Shown here: positions 1 through 8,280 of the stretch, piece after piece
Layout: each line of letters starts with the position of its first letter
Position numbering within the stretch: position 1 is the stretch's first letter
DNA from: Naasia lichenicola
Lineage (GTDB): Bacteria > Actinomycetota > Actinomycetes > Actinomycetales > Microbacteriaceae
DNA: 64,000 nucleotides
Assembly (NCBI RefSeq): GCF_004801885.1
Contig: NZ_SSSM01000001.1
Location: 186,001-250,000, forward strand
Direction of reading: 5' to 3'
Translations under genes and position numbers: made by a program
The notes under the pieces: generated by a model
Told to the model about the DNA's origin: nothing
Databases searched by the model: none
What the model saw: the letters and a program-made list of their open reading frames with translations, nothing else

Positions 1-598
1 CGGTCTCGATGCTGGCCCGCTCGGGGTCCACCGCGCCGGGGATGGCGTCGTACATCTCGAAGTGATCGCAGGCGGAGACGAGGGCGGTGCTGGTCCGTCC
101 CGCGACGCCGATGCCGAGCACGTAGCGGCCGAGCCGCTTGCAGCGCTGCGCGAGCGCGATGTAGTCGGAGTCACCGGCGACGATGACGACGTGGGTGAGG
201 TCGGGGAGTCGGAACAGGTCCTCGAGCACATCGACTGAGAGCCGGATGTCGGCGCCGTTCTTGAAGGCCTTGGTGACCGGGAAGAGCTGAGTGAGGTCGA
301 CCGCCCGGTTGACGAGCTGCTTGCGGTAGCTGGCGTTCACCGGAACGGACCAGTCCGCGTACGCGCGGCTGAGCGCGACGACGCCGAACGACGAGGCGTA
401 GTCGAGGATGGCGCTCACGTCGATCTCGGCCTGCCAGAGCTTGGTGGCGACCGGATCGTCGCTCTTCTTCGCCGGCAGCACGCTGCGCGCGTTGTCCCGC
501 CGCCATGATCCGTTGCCGTTCAGCTCGTCGTAACGGCTGATGACGATGTTGTCGAAGTCGATGTAGACGGCGACGCGCCCCTCGGTCTGGTCTGCCAT
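1..598 (-). CDS. NYN domain (LabA/DUF88-like) PIN-fold ribonuclease, C-terminus cut by window edge
   Basis: About 199 codons are visible and the gene runs off the left edge. The ATG at 598 gives a protein starting MADQTEGRVAVYIDFDNIV. Acidic residues at the expected catalytic places of the NYN fold are present: D14 and D16 in YIDFDNI, D117/D123 in NGADIRLSVD, and D143/D145 in GDSDY. The family is made of metal-dependent RNases of PIN type; a role in RNA turnover is inferred from the family only. The gene is the first of its transcript on the minus strand; the region just upstream holds the large palindromic element at 661-822. A weak GAGGAT lies 9 nt before the start. Confidence 0.85.
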   Translation of the reverse strand, partial: MADQTEGRVAVYIDFDNIVISRYDELNGNGSWRRDNARSVLPAKKSDDPVATKLWQAEIDVSAILDYASSFGVVALSRAYADWSVPVNASYRKQLVNRAVDLTQLFPVTKAFKNGADIRLSVDVLEDLFRLPDLTHVVIVAGDSDYIALAQRCKRLGRYVLGIGVAGRTSTALVSACDHFEMYDAIPGAVDPERASIET

Positions 599-660
599 CT
601 GAATCCGATCCTCTGCATGCGGCGGCGCCGCCCATCCAGGCTAGTGCGCCCCCCGATTCC

Positions 661-822
661 TACGTTCCGGCCCGATGTGCACGAAATTACGCGCACATCC
701 GCCGGTTTCGTAGGTAAGCCCGATGAGGATCTCGTCCTCGTGGGGACGGTCTGGGGAATCGAGGTGTACCTACGAAACCGGCAGATACCTACGAAATTTC
801 GTAGGTATCGGGCCGGAACGTA
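661..822. repeat. Large inverted repeat with hairpins nested in each arm
   Basis: Arms 661-716 and 767-822 are each 56 nt and match as reverse complements at 45 of 56 positions. The first 16 and last 16 positions are identical. The middle of each arm is itself a hairpin. In the right arm, 784-809 is a perfect 26-nt palindrome. In the left arm the equivalent stem is GATGTGC/GCACATC. The stem sequences differ between arms but pairing is kept. The element lies between the stop of the SRPBCC gene (827) and the start of the NYN gene (598), both on the minus strand. It may be a terminator, a 5' UTR structure or a miniature mobile element. Confidence 0.8.
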
Positions 823-826
823 CACA

Positions 827-1393
827 TCAGGAGCGGTCGGCGAGGCGGACGGCGTTACCGACCGCCCGCTGCATGTAGTTCCGGAAGAGGGGGACCAGGA
901 GCAGGCGGACCGGCAGGCGGCAGAACGGGCGCGGCTTGAACTCCCACGTCCAGCGGACGATCGATCCGGTCCCGTCCTCGATGAAGGTCCAGTCGCCGCG
1001 GACGCCGTGGATGAGCCGGCCGAGCGCGTTGGTGAACTCCGTCGCCTCGTACGAGAAGGTCCGACCGCCCTGGAACTCGACGATGACCTCTTTCAGAGTC
1101 GTGCCGTCGCCGAGCACCAGGGTGCGCGACTGACCGACGCCGTCCCACGCGCCCGTCTGATCGCGGGCCTCGCGGGTCGCGGGGAAGGGCCCCCACTTCT
1201 CGTAGATGAGGGCGAGCGGTCCCGGCACGATGACGGCGAAGGCCTCGGCGGGGGTGCGGCGACTGCGGGCCTGCACGGTGGCCGGGACCGTCCGGTCGCT
1301 GCGGCTGATGAGCGTCATGCTCGACAGCGTCCCAGATGCCGCAGCGGCGCTGCGCCAGGTGCGGAGGATTCCGAGGTTCGTGTCCGATCTCAT
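827..1393 (-). CDS. SRPBCC family protein (polyketide cyclase/dehydrase-like)
   Basis: 188 aa from the ATG at 1393; an ATG at 1318 would give 163 aa and is equally possible, since neither has a clear ribosome site. The C-terminal 150 residues look like the helix-grip SRPBCC fold: an N-terminal strand (VPATVQARS), then an L-x-x-I-Y-E-K-WGPFPAT stretch, DQTGAWDGVGQSRTL, the paired strands RTFSYEATEF and GDWTFIEDGTGSIVRWTWEF, and a long C-terminal helix. Members bind small hydrophobic ligands; no specific substrate can be read here. It is divergent from the MFS exporter gene and shares the 1394-1474 promoter region with it. Confidence 0.7.
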   Translation of the reverse strand: MRSDTNLGILRTWRSAAAASGTLSSMTLISRSDRTVPATVQARSRRTPAEAFAVIVPGPLALIYEKWGPFPATREARDQTGAWDGVGQSRTLVLGDGTTLKEVIVEFQGGRTFSYEATEFTNALGRLIHGVRGDWTFIEDGTGSIVRWTWEFKPRPFCRLPVRLLLVPLFRNYMQRAVGNAVRLADRS

Positions 1394-1410
1394 GCCCGTC
1401 CGTCCTATAG

Positions 1411-1428
1411 TTAGTACACACAAACTAA
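1411..1428. promoter_or_regulatory. Candidate MarR operator between SRPBCC and MFS genes
   Basis: TTAGTACACACAAACTAA has perfect 5-nt inverted ends (TTAGT/ACTAA) around an AC-rich centre. It is AT-rich for this genome and lies in the divergent promoter region directly before an MFS exporter whose downstream partner is a MarR regulator. Assignment to that regulator is inference from position and size. Confidence 0.45.
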
Positions 1429-1474
1429 GTAGCTGGTGCTCGATGGCGAGACCCCGGATCCCAGGAGGTCGGCC

Positions 1475-3277
1475 ATGGCCGAGCGACGCACATCGGCAGG
1501 CACGACTGCACCCGCACCCGGATCCGCGCGGAAGTCCGCCCGTTCCCCGATGTTCACGAAGGACCACCCGCGGTACAGATGGGTGGCGCTGAGCAACACC
1601 ACCCTGGGCATGCTGATGGCCACCATCAACGGCTCGATCGTGCTCATCTCGCTGCCCGCCATCTTCACGGGCATCCAGCTCAACCCGCTCGAACCCGGCA
1701 ACGTCAGCTACCTGCTCTGGATGCTGATGGGCTACATCCTGGTCACCGCGGTCCTGGTGATGAGCTTCGGCCGGCTCGGCGACATCTACGGCCGGGTCCG
1801 GATCTACAACCTCGGCTTCGTCGTCTTCACCCTGTCCGCGATCGCGCTCACCCTCGACCCGTTCACCTCGGGCGCCGGCGCCATGTGGCTGATCGCCTGG
1901 CGGGTCGTGCAGGCGGTCGGCGGCGCGATGCTGATGGCGAACTCGACCGCGATCCTCACGGATGCGTTCCCCGCGAACAAGCGCGGCATGGCGATCGGGA
2001 TCAATCAGATCGCCGCGATCGCCGGCACCTTCCTCGGGCTGATCATCGGCGGCGTGCTCGCGGAGATCGACTGGCGCGCCATCTTCCTGGTCAGCGTGCC
2101 CGTCGGCATCGTGGGCAGCATCTGGGCCTACAAGTCGCTGCACGAGGTCGGCGTCCGCGGTTCCGGAAAGGTGGACTGGCCCGGCAACATCATGTTCGCC
2201 GTCGGTCTCACCTCGCTGCTCGCGGGCATCACCTACGGCATCCAGCCCTACGGCGACAGTGCCACCGGATGGCTCAACCCGTGGGTGCTCGGATCGATCC
2301 TCGGGGGCCTCGCCATCCTCGTCGCGTTCGTCTTCGTCGAGCTGCACACCAAGGATCCGCTGTTCAACATGCGCCTGTTCCGCAGCCGCGCCTTCGCCTG
2401 GGGCAACTTCGCCGGCCTCCTCGCCTCCGTCGGTCGCGGCGGGCTGCAGTTCATGCTCATCATCTGGCTCCAGGGCATCTGGCTCCCGCTGCACGGCTAC
2501 TCGTACGAGTCGACGCCGCTCTGGGCGGGCATCTACCTGCTGCCCCTTACCATCGGCTTCCTGGTCTCGGGGCCGATCTCGGGCACGCTGACCGACCGCT
2601 TCGGCGCTCGGCTGTTCGCCACGGCGGGGCTGACCCTGGTGGGCGTCACCTTCATCGCGCTACTGCTCATCCCGGTCGACTTCGCCTACCCCGTCTTCGC
2701 CGTGATCACCTTCCTCAACGGGGTGGGATCGGGCATGTTCGCCGCGCCCAACCGCACGGCGATCATGAACTCGGTGCCCGCCGACCAGCGAGGAGCCGCC
2801 TCGGGGATGACCGGCACGTTCCAGAACGCCGGGAACTCGCTCTCCATCGGCATCTTCTTCTCGCTGATGATCGCCGGGCTCGCGAACACCCTGCCGGCCG
2901 CCCTGCGCTCGGGCCTGACCTCGCACGGGGTGACCTCGACCGTCGCGGACCAGGTGGCGGCGACGCCGCCGGTGGGCAGCCTGTTCGCGGCCTTCCTCGG
3001 CTACAACCCGATCCAGAGCATCCTCGGCCCGACCGGCGTGCTCGACACCCTGAAGGACGCGGACGCAGCGGCGCTCACCGGCAAGTCGTTCTTCCCCGAG
3101 CTCATCTCGCAGCCCTTCCACAGCGGCCTGGTCATCGTGTTCATCGCGGCGGCGGTCATGTCCCTGATCGGAGCCGTCGCGTCGCTCGCGGCGGGCGGCA
3201 AGTACATTCATGTTGAGACGACGCCGGCGGGCTCCGCCGTCGCCGACCAGCCGGTCAGCGCCATGAGCGACGTCTGA
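1475..3277 (+). CDS. MFS drug/metabolite exporter, DHA2 (EmrB/QacA) type
   Basis: 600 aa from the ATG at 1475, chosen because AGGAGG (1463-1468) sits 6 nt before it; upstream in-frame starts lack one. The protein has a 40-residue polar N-terminus, then about 14 hydrophobic segments. Family signs include [18 protein letters not shown] in the first helix (the usual D of motif D1 is N here), [17 protein letters not shown] (motif A, after helix 2), and [19 protein letters not shown] (motif B). It should export a drug or metabolite by proton antiport across the cytoplasmic membrane. The MarR gene follows after 46 bp, so the pair is a likely self-regulated efflux operon. An unusually long loop (about residues 480-540) precedes the last helix. 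Confidence 0.88.
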   Translation: MAERRTSAGTTAPAPGSARKSARSPMFTKDHPRYRWVALSNTTLGMLMATINGSIVLISLPAIFTGIQLNPLEPGNVSYLLWMLMGYILVTAVLVMSFGRLGDIYGRVRIYNLGFVVFTLSAIALTLDPFTSGAGAMWLIAWRVVQAVGGAMLMANSTAILTDAFPANKRGMAIGINQIAAIAGTFLGLIIGGVLAEIDWRAIFLVSVPVGIVGSIWAYKSLHEVGVRGSGKVDWPGNIMFAVGLTSLLAGITYGIQPYGDSATGWLNPWVLGSILGGLAILVAFVFVELHTKDPLFNMRLFRSRAFAWGNFAGLLASVGRGGLQFMLIIWLQGIWLPLHGYSYESTPLWAGIYLLPLTIGFLVSGPISGTLTDRFGARLFATAGLTLVGVTFIALLLIPVDFAYPVFAVITFLNGVGSGMFAAPNRTAIMNSVPADQRGAASGMTGTFQNAGNSLSIGIFFSLMIAGLANTLPAALRSGLTSHGVTSTVADQVAATPPVGSLFAAFLGYNPIQSILGPTGVLDTLKDADAAALTGKSFFPELISQPFHSGLVIVFIAAAVMSLIGAVASLAAGGKYIHVETTPAGSAVADQPVSAMSDV

Positions 3278-3323
3278 TCGGATGCGGGCGACGAGATCGC
3301 CGCATCCGGTGGGAGGAGCCGCA

Positions 3324-3746
3324 GTGCAGGACGCGACGAGCACGCTCGAGTGGCGGCTGGCCTACGTGGTCGGTCGGGCCAACCGCCGGCTGCAGGGCGC
3401 GACGGGCGGCCTCAGCCACGGGCTGCTCTCCGCACTGGCCACCGTCGCCAATCGCGGCCCCATCCGTCCGGCCGATCTGGCCGCGGCCGAGCTGGTCTCG
3501 GCGCCCAGCATCACGCGGGTGATCGCCGATCTCGAAGCCCGCGGGCTGGTGGAGCGCAGCTCCGATCCGATCGACGGGCGGGCCTACCTGATCCAGGTCA
3601 GCGAGGAGGGCACGGCGGCCGTGCAGCGTGCCCGCGAGGCGCGCGCCATCGCCATGGCTGACCTCCTCGCCGAGCTCGACGCCGCGGAGCGCGCAGCGAT
3701 CACGGCGGCACTTCCTGCGCTCGAGCGGGCCATCCGAGCCGGCTGA
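3324..3746 (+). CDS. MarR family transcriptional regulator
   Basis: 140 aa from the GTG at 3324, preceded by GGAGGAG at 5 nt spacing; an ATG at 3282 is in frame but has no ribosome site. The winged-helix region includes ANRGPIRPADLAAAELVSAP (helices 2-3), SITRVIADLEARGLVERSS (recognition helix) and DPIDGRAYLIQVSEEGTAAV (wing). The gene follows the MFS exporter closely and is most likely its repressor, relieved by a ligand, with the operator at 1411-1428. The ligand is unknown. Confidence 0.88.
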   Translation: MQDATSTLEWRLAYVVGRANRRLQGATGGLSHGLLSALATVANRGPIRPADLAAAELVSAPSITRVIADLEARGLVERSSDPIDGRAYLIQVSEEGTAAVQRAREARAIAMADLLAELDAAERAAITAALPALERAIRAG

Positions 3747-3860
3747 GGCACCGATCGGACGCCCGGCTGCACGAGCGCAGCGAGGCGGTTCACTCGGCGT
3801 CCTGGGCATCCCCGAGCGATTCGGATCTGTCCGCGCCGGGAGTCGTGCAAGTCTTCTGAC

Positions 3861-4586
3861 GTGACCGCCTACATGCTCCAGCTGTTCCCCGAGCTCACCA
3901 ACGTCAACGGCGACGCGGAGAACGCCCTCGTCCTCGCCCAGCGCGCGCGGTGGTCGGACATCGATGCGGAGGTCGTCGCGCTGCACGCGGGCGAGTCTGC
4001 GCCGGCGATCACGCCAGCCGCCATCGTGCTCGGCTCGGGAGTCGACTCCAGCCTGGCCCGCACTCGAGACGCGCTCGGGCAGATCGTCGGAGCGCTCGGA
4101 GACTGGATCGCCGACGGGGTCCCGGTGCTCGCCGTCGGCACGGGGATGGAGCTGCTCGGACGATCCATCGCCCTGGACGGCGAGACTATCCAGGGACTCG
4201 GCGCCATCCCGGGCACCTCCATCCCGCTCGAGAATCGGGCGACCGGCGAGCTCGTCGTGCACTCGCCGTGGGGCGCCCTCGTCGGCTACGAGAACCACGC
4301 TCGCGGCTACGACACCCGCGATCCCGGCATCACCACGCTCGGCGGAGTCGGCCATGGCATCGGCAACGGCGACGGCAGCGAGGGCATCCACTCGGGATTC
4401 ATCTTCGGAACCCACCTGCACGGTCCGGTGCTCGCCCGCAATCCGACGCTGGCCATCGCGATCTCCGCGCTCGCCTTCGGCGAGGCCGAGGACGTCTACG
4501 GGCGCTCGCGCGCCGACGGCATCGCCGACACGATCAACGCCGACGCGCTCCGCCGGCTCGGGGTCGCCGCACCGGGAGCGCGATGA
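3861..4586 (+). CDS. GatD-like glutamine amidotransferase lacking the nucleophile cysteine
   Basis: 241 aa from the GTG at 3861. It resembles GatD, the glutaminase half of the MurT/GatD enzyme that amidates the D-glutamate of lipid II. D19 (NGDAEN), R127 (LENRATGE) and the catalytic histidine H188 (GTHLHGP) line up with D19, R128 and H189 of Staphylococcus aureus GatD. The nucleophile motif reads AVGTGMELLG, so residue 94, which should be Cys, is Gly. It therefore should not hydrolyse glutamine by the usual route. No MurT gene is nearby. Its stop overlaps the next start (ATGA), so it is translationally coupled to a YchJ-family gene. It may be a pseudoenzyme, regulatory or binding protein. Confidence 0.75.
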   Translation: MTAYMLQLFPELTNVNGDAENALVLAQRARWSDIDAEVVALHAGESAPAITPAAIVLGSGVDSSLARTRDALGQIVGALGDWIADGVPVLAVGTGMELLGRSIALDGETIQGLGAIPGTSIPLENRATGELVVHSPWGALVGYENHARGYDTRDPGITTLGGVGHGIGNGDGSEGIHSGFIFGTHLHGPVLARNPTLAIAISALAFGEAEDVYGRSRADGIADTINADALRRLGVAAPGAR

Positions 4587-5017
4587 ACGATCCGACCGCC
4601 GCAGACATCTCCCTGCCCGTGCCGGCGACCACCGACGTCGTGCTCTGCCCGTGCGGCTCGAAGGCGGACTACGCCGACTGCTGCGGTCCGATCCAGCATG
4701 GAACGCCCGCACCCACCGCGCTGGCCCTCATGCGCTCCCGCTTCACCGCGTTCACCCTCGAGCTCGCGGGTCATCTGCTGCGCACCTGGCATCCCGATAC
4801 GCGGCCGAAGCGGATCGACTTCGACGAGGGATTCCTCTGGCGCCGACTGCAGATCGTCGACACCGTCCGCGGGGGAGTGGACGACACCGAGGGCATCGTC
4901 GAATTCCGTGCGATCTACAGCGGTCCGCAGGGCACCGGCTTCATCCACGAGCGCGGCCGCTTCGTGCGCGTCGACGGCGAGTGGCTCTACCTGGACGGCA
5001 CCGTCTACGACAGCTGA
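4583..5017 (+). CDS. YchJ family protein with SEC-C-type zinc motif
   Basis: 144 aa. The N-terminal CPCGSKADYADCCGP is the SEC-C zinc-binding motif (C-x-C-x8-C-C), and the middle TALALMRSRFTAFTL and end GFIHERGRFVRVDGEWLYL match the YchJ/UPF0225 family, which has an NTF2-like fold. The molecular function of the family is not established. The start ATG overlaps the stop of the GatD-like gene by 4 nt, so the two form a coupled operon. Confidence 0.9.
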   Translation: MNDPTAADISLPVPATTDVVLCPCGSKADYADCCGPIQHGTPAPTALALMRSRFTAFTLELAGHLLRTWHPDTRPKRIDFDEGFLWRRLQIVDTVRGGVDDTEGIVEFRAIYSGPQGTGFIHERGRFVRVDGEWLYLDGTVYDS

Positions 5018-5081
5018 GGGGCGCCCGCCTCTCGGCGGTGACGTCCACCGAGCGCGCGCCTCACGCGGTCTCGAACACCGA

Positions 5082-5124
5082 GCGCGGTCGGTGCACCCAC
5101 CGCGTTCGGCTGCACCGACCGCGC
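5082..5124. repeat. Perfect 14-bp inverted repeat after the YchJ gene
   Basis: GCGCGGTCGGTGCA at 5082-5095 pairs perfectly with TGCACCGACCGCGC at 5111-5124 across a 15-nt loop. No T run follows. It could end transcription of the GatD-like/YchJ operon or be one of the many palindromes of this genome. Confidence 0.6.
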
Positions 5125-5165
5125 GAGCAGCGTGGCCGGTGCCGGGTGGTCAATACGATCGTCGG

Positions 5166-6263
5166 ATGCAGGCAATCGTGTTCCGGACGTCCGATCAGCC
5201 CATCGAGGTCGCGGAGGTGCAGCTCGCCTCGCCCAAGGCCGGCGAGGTGCGGGTGAAGATCGCCGCGGCCGGAGTCTGCCACTCCGATCTGCACGTGATG
5301 CGCGGCGAGTGGCAGGCGCCCGCGCCGATGGTCATGGGCCACGAGGGATCGGGCGCCGTCGTCGAGCTCGGCGAGGGCGTCACCGACCTCGCGGTGGGCG
5401 ACCACGTCGTGCTGTCCTGGGTTCCGCCGTGCGGCGAGTGCCGCAACTGCCTCGCCGGCCGCGAGGCCCGCTGCCTGAAGGTGGCGAGCGTCATCGCTCC
5501 GCTCGGCGTGCTGTTCGACGGCACCTCGCGGCTCTCGATCGACGGCGAAGCCGTGCATCACTATCTCGGCGTCTCCTCGTATGCGCAGGAGGTTGTCGTG
5601 CCGGCGTCCGGCGCGATCAAGGTGCGATCGGATGCTCCCCTCGATGTCATCGCCGTCGTCGGCTGCGCCGTGGCCACCGGCATCGGCGCCGTCAGCCACA
5701 CCGCGGAAGTCGAGGCGGGATCGACCGTCGTCGTGATCGGCTGCGGAGGAGTGGGGCTCAACATCGTGCAGGGCGCACGGCTGGCCGGCGCCTCGCGAAT
5801 CGTCGCCGTCGACCTGCGCGCGGACAAGATCGAGCTCGCCCGTGCGTTCGGTGCGACCGACGTGATCGACGCATCCGCGGGCGACGCCGTCCAGTCGCTG
5901 TTCGAGCTGCTCCCCGCCGGCGCGGACTACGCCTTCGACGCCATCGGCCGGACCACGACGACCGAGCAGGCCATCCAGATGCTTGCCATCGGCGGAGCGG
6001 CCGTCATCGTCGGCCTGCCGCCGACCGGCGCGCGCGCCTCGTTCGAGCCGCTGGTGCTCGCCGAGGCCGATCAGCGCATCCTCGGCTCCAACTACGGCAG
6101 CGTGCGGCCGGCCATCGACATCCCCGTCCTCGTCGACCGCTACATGGCGGGGGAGCTGCTGCTCGACGAGCTCATCTCGGGACGGCGCCCGCTCGCCGAG
6201 GCCGCGGATGCCCTTGCCGACCTGCAGAGCGGCGGCGCCCTCCGCACCCTGCTCATCCCGTAG
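5166..6263 (+). CDS. Zinc-dependent alcohol dehydrogenase (class III-like MDR)
   Basis: 365 aa. Catalytic zinc ligands are C37 in GVCHSDLH, H59/E60 in GHEGSG, and the later VGCAVATG cysteine. The structural-zinc lobe is present as CGECRNCLAGREARC, and the Rossmann motif as VIGCGGVGLNIVQGA. The layout resembles mycothiol-dependent formaldehyde dehydrogenase and related alcohol dehydrogenases, so oxidation of an alcohol or thiol adduct with NAD is likely; the substrate is not settled. A -10-like TACGAT (5154-5159) ends 6 nt before the ATG, so the transcript is probably leaderless. Confidence 0.88.
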   Translation: MQAIVFRTSDQPIEVAEVQLASPKAGEVRVKIAAAGVCHSDLHVMRGEWQAPAPMVMGHEGSGAVVELGEGVTDLAVGDHVVLSWVPPCGECRNCLAGREARCLKVASVIAPLGVLFDGTSRLSIDGEAVHHYLGVSSYAQEVVVPASGAIKVRSDAPLDVIAVVGCAVATGIGAVSHTAEVEAGSTVVVIGCGGVGLNIVQGARLAGASRIVAVDLRADKIELARAFGATDVIDASAGDAVQSLFELLPAGADYAFDAIGRTTTTEQAIQMLAIGGAAVIVGLPPTGARASFEPLVLAEADQRILGSNYGSVRPAIDIPVLVDRYMAGELLLDELISGRRPLAEAADALADLQSGGALRTLLIP

Positions 6264-6268
6264 AACCG

Positions 6269-6329
6269 ATCGAGATGCCACTTTCCGTCCCTATCCGACG
6301 GTTTTGAGGACGGAAAGTGGCATCTCGAT
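6269..6329. repeat. Perfect 22-bp palindrome overlapping the next gene start
   Basis: Positions 6269-6290 and 6308-6329 are exact reverse complements, separated by 17 nt. The right arm covers the first two bases of the annotated ATG of the next gene. It shares the core GGAAAGTGGC with the palindromes at 33.9 and 37.4 kb. It may be the terminator of the dehydrogenase gene, or control translation of the next one. Confidence 0.75.
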
Positions 6330-7221
6330 GGGCGCTAGCGTGGAGCGGGTGACCCTGCCCAGTTCGCCCACGATCGTCGACTACCCGAGCGGGGCGGTGG
6401 AGTCGTCGGGGACCGTCCTGCACCGCGAGGTGCTCGGCGACGGGCGCGCCGCGATCCTGCTCGACCGCACCGCCGCGCACCCCGTCGACTCGGCGTGGCC
6501 CGACCAGGGGCCGGACCGCGGCATCCTGGTTGTGGACGGCCTCATCCATCCGCTGCTCGACGTCATCGTCGCCGCGACCGACGGCCACGCCCTGTTCGTG
6601 GGCGCCGACATCCCGGTGCGCAAGGGGACCGAGGGCTGGACCTTCGTGGTGGCGCACCTGGTGGATGGCTCGGGCGAGATCGCCGAGGGCGATGACGTGG
6701 AGGTCAGCGTCGATGAGGAGCATCGCGCCGGGCTCTCCGTCGGTCACACCGCCTGCCACCTGGCGTCTCTCGCCCTCAACCGCGCACTCGCCGACGCATG
6801 GTCCAAGGACGTCGCGACCGACGCGCTCGGAACGCCGAACTTCGACGCCCTGGCGGTCGACACGACCTCGATCCTCGAGAACGGCTCGCGGGACGACTAT
6901 CGGATCGGCAAGTCGCTGCGCAAGAAGGGCTTCTCCGTCGCGGCGCTGGATGAGCTGGATGCAATCGCGGCGGTCGTCGACGCGCAGCTCGCGGAGTGGG
7001 TCGCGACCGGCGCCGAAGTCCGGATCGAGCGCGCCGGCGACGGCCTCACCGACCTGCGGGAATGGGTCTGCGACATCGAGGGCGGCGCTCGCATCCCCTG
7101 CGGTGGAACGCACGCGGTCTCCCTGTCGGCGCTGAATGGCATCCGGGTGACGTTGGAGCGCTCGGAGCTCGACGGCGCTTTCGGCCTCACGATGCGAACG
7201 AGCGTGGCCGCAGCTGACTGA
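6328..7221 (+). CDS. AlaX-type alanyl-tRNA editing protein
   Basis: 297 aa if the ATG at 6328 is used; GTG codons at 6340 and 6349 are alternatives that would free the start from the palindrome at 6269-6329. The protein matches the alanyl/threonyl-tRNA synthetase second additional domain. It carries the zinc-binding HTACH (HxxxH) near residue 140 and CGGTH (CxxxH) near residue 258, so all four metal ligands are kept. Such free-standing domains hydrolyse wrongly charged Ser-tRNA(Ala). The N-terminal beta-barrel region starts with TIVDYPSGAVESSGTVLHRE. It stands alone in its transcript. Confidence 0.85.
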   Translation: MGASVERVTLPSSPTIVDYPSGAVESSGTVLHREVLGDGRAAILLDRTAAHPVDSAWPDQGPDRGILVVDGLIHPLLDVIVAATDGHALFVGADIPVRKGTEGWTFVVAHLVDGSGEIAEGDDVEVSVDEEHRAGLSVGHTACHLASLALNRALADAWSKDVATDALGTPNFDALAVDTTSILENGSRDDYRIGKSLRKKGFSVAALDELDAIAAVVDAQLAEWVATGAEVRIERAGDGLTDLREWVCDIEGGARIPCGGTHAVSLSALNGIRVTLERSELDGAFGLTMRTSVAAAD

Positions 7222-7242
7222 TCAGACCGCGGCAGGTCGGGT

Positions 7243-7342
7243 GGGCTTCGACGCGGGCGCTGTGCGCCCGGCTCAGCCATCGGTGGCTCGGTTCGGCCGC
7301 ATCCGGTGGCTGAGCCGGCGCGTCAGCGCCGTGTCGAAGCCC
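7243..7342. repeat. Dispersed inverted repeat, GGCTTCGAC...GGTGGCTGAGCC family
   Basis: Arms 7243-7279 and 7306-7342 (37 nt each) are inverted copies of about 80 percent identity. They are built from the GGCTTCGAC...GGCTCAGCCA unit that recurs at 12973-13116 and 44631-44768. The element lies between convergent genes and may serve as a two-way terminator. Confidence 0.8.
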
Positions 7343-7353
7343 GGCCGCGCGGA

Positions 7354-8226
7354 TCAGCAGTGCTCGAAGACGTAGGCCGGGTCGTCCGGCGTCACCAGGT
7401 CGCGATCTCGGAGAATCATGGTCGCCGGCCGGTCCGCTGAGGCGCACGAGCTCGCGAACTCCTCGCGAAGGTCATCCGAGTACTCGATGTCTAGGACTCG
7501 ATCGCCGTAGACGTCGATGTAGCCGTCGCACTCGTCGAACCGCCAGCACTCTTCGGTCACGGCGAAGTCGAAGCCGACCTCGTCGTGCAGCTGACGGGAG
7601 TGCTCCACGCTGTTCTTCTGGGCAGCGGCGAGACCGGAGGCGTGGGCGCGCTGCACATACGCAGCAGCCAGCGCGAAGTTGTCCTCGGCCGTCATCCGCC
7701 CCGCCGACCGGCTGAAGGAGTCGAGATTGTCGAACTCCACGGCGTCGAAGCCGCTCGAACGGCAGCCGTCGATGAGCGGCCCGATAACGGCCAGGATCGA
7801 CTCCCGCTTCTCGGCTGTGGAGGTGTCGAAGATCACCTCGTCCGGCCAGTTCTCGTCGATGATCGGCGCCCCGTCGGAGGTGAGCACGAGATCGCTGCGA
7901 TCGGCGATCCACTCCGCAGTCTCGCCCGGCTGAGACTGGAAGCCGTTGAGGTAGCAGATGGAGTAGAGCCCGGGCTCAGGCGCATCCGTGCTGTCGCGTT
8001 CGACGATCGTCACCGCGTCGGCCGGTGGGTAGGCACCGCCGAGCTGGTAGTCGGCGATCCCGCCGGATGGCGGCAGGACGACGTTCGAGTCCGGAGACGA
8101 GCCGGGACCAGCACCGAGGGGAGCGCTCGAGCAGCCGGCGAGGGCCACCCCCAAGGCCACTCCTAACAACAGTGCCAGCGCCCCGGCAGCCCGCCCAGTC
8201 GAGCGCAGGCGGCGGGTGCGGGGCAT
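7354..8226 (-). CDS. Secreted lipoprotein, GH114-like endo-alpha-1,4-polygalactosaminidase
   Basis: 290 aa. A lipoprotein signal is clear: RTRRLRSTGRA, a hydrophobic stretch LALLLGVALGVAL, and the lipobox LAGC at about residues 29-32. The rest matches the TIM-barrel GH114 family: VLPPSGGIADYQLGGAYPPA, YSICYLNGFQSQPG, the acidic FDAVEFDNLD motif near residue 160, and the late TEECW and DIEYSD motifs. Family members cleave galactosamine-rich polysaccharides, so an extracellular polymer is the likely substrate. A TAGCTT -10-like box (8233-8238) ends 6 nt before the ATG, suggesting a leaderless transcript. Confidence 0.85.
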   Translation of the reverse strand: MPRTRRLRSTGRAAGALALLLGVALGVALAGCSSAPLGAGPGSSPDSNVVLPPSGGIADYQLGGAYPPADAVTIVERDSTDAPEPGLYSICYLNGFQSQPGETAEWIADRSDLVLTSDGAPIIDENWPDEVIFDTSTAEKRESILAVIGPLIDGCRSSGFDAVEFDNLDSFSRSAGRMTAEDNFALAAAYVQRAHASGLAAAQKNSVEHSRQLHDEVGFDFAVTEECWRFDECDGYIDVYGDRVLDIEYSDDLREEFASSCASADRPATMILRDRDLVTPDDPAYVFEHC

Positions 8227-8280
8227 GCAGGAAAGCTACCCGCCGCGCGGAGGCAGGTGCTGGGTGCGTCAGGATGGATC

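Noticed and set aside
827-2494. Minus-strand frame joining the SRPBCC gene to 370 more codons opposite the MFS gene
   Set aside because: The extension is antisense to a well-supported transporter; the SRPBCC start lies at 1393 or 1318.
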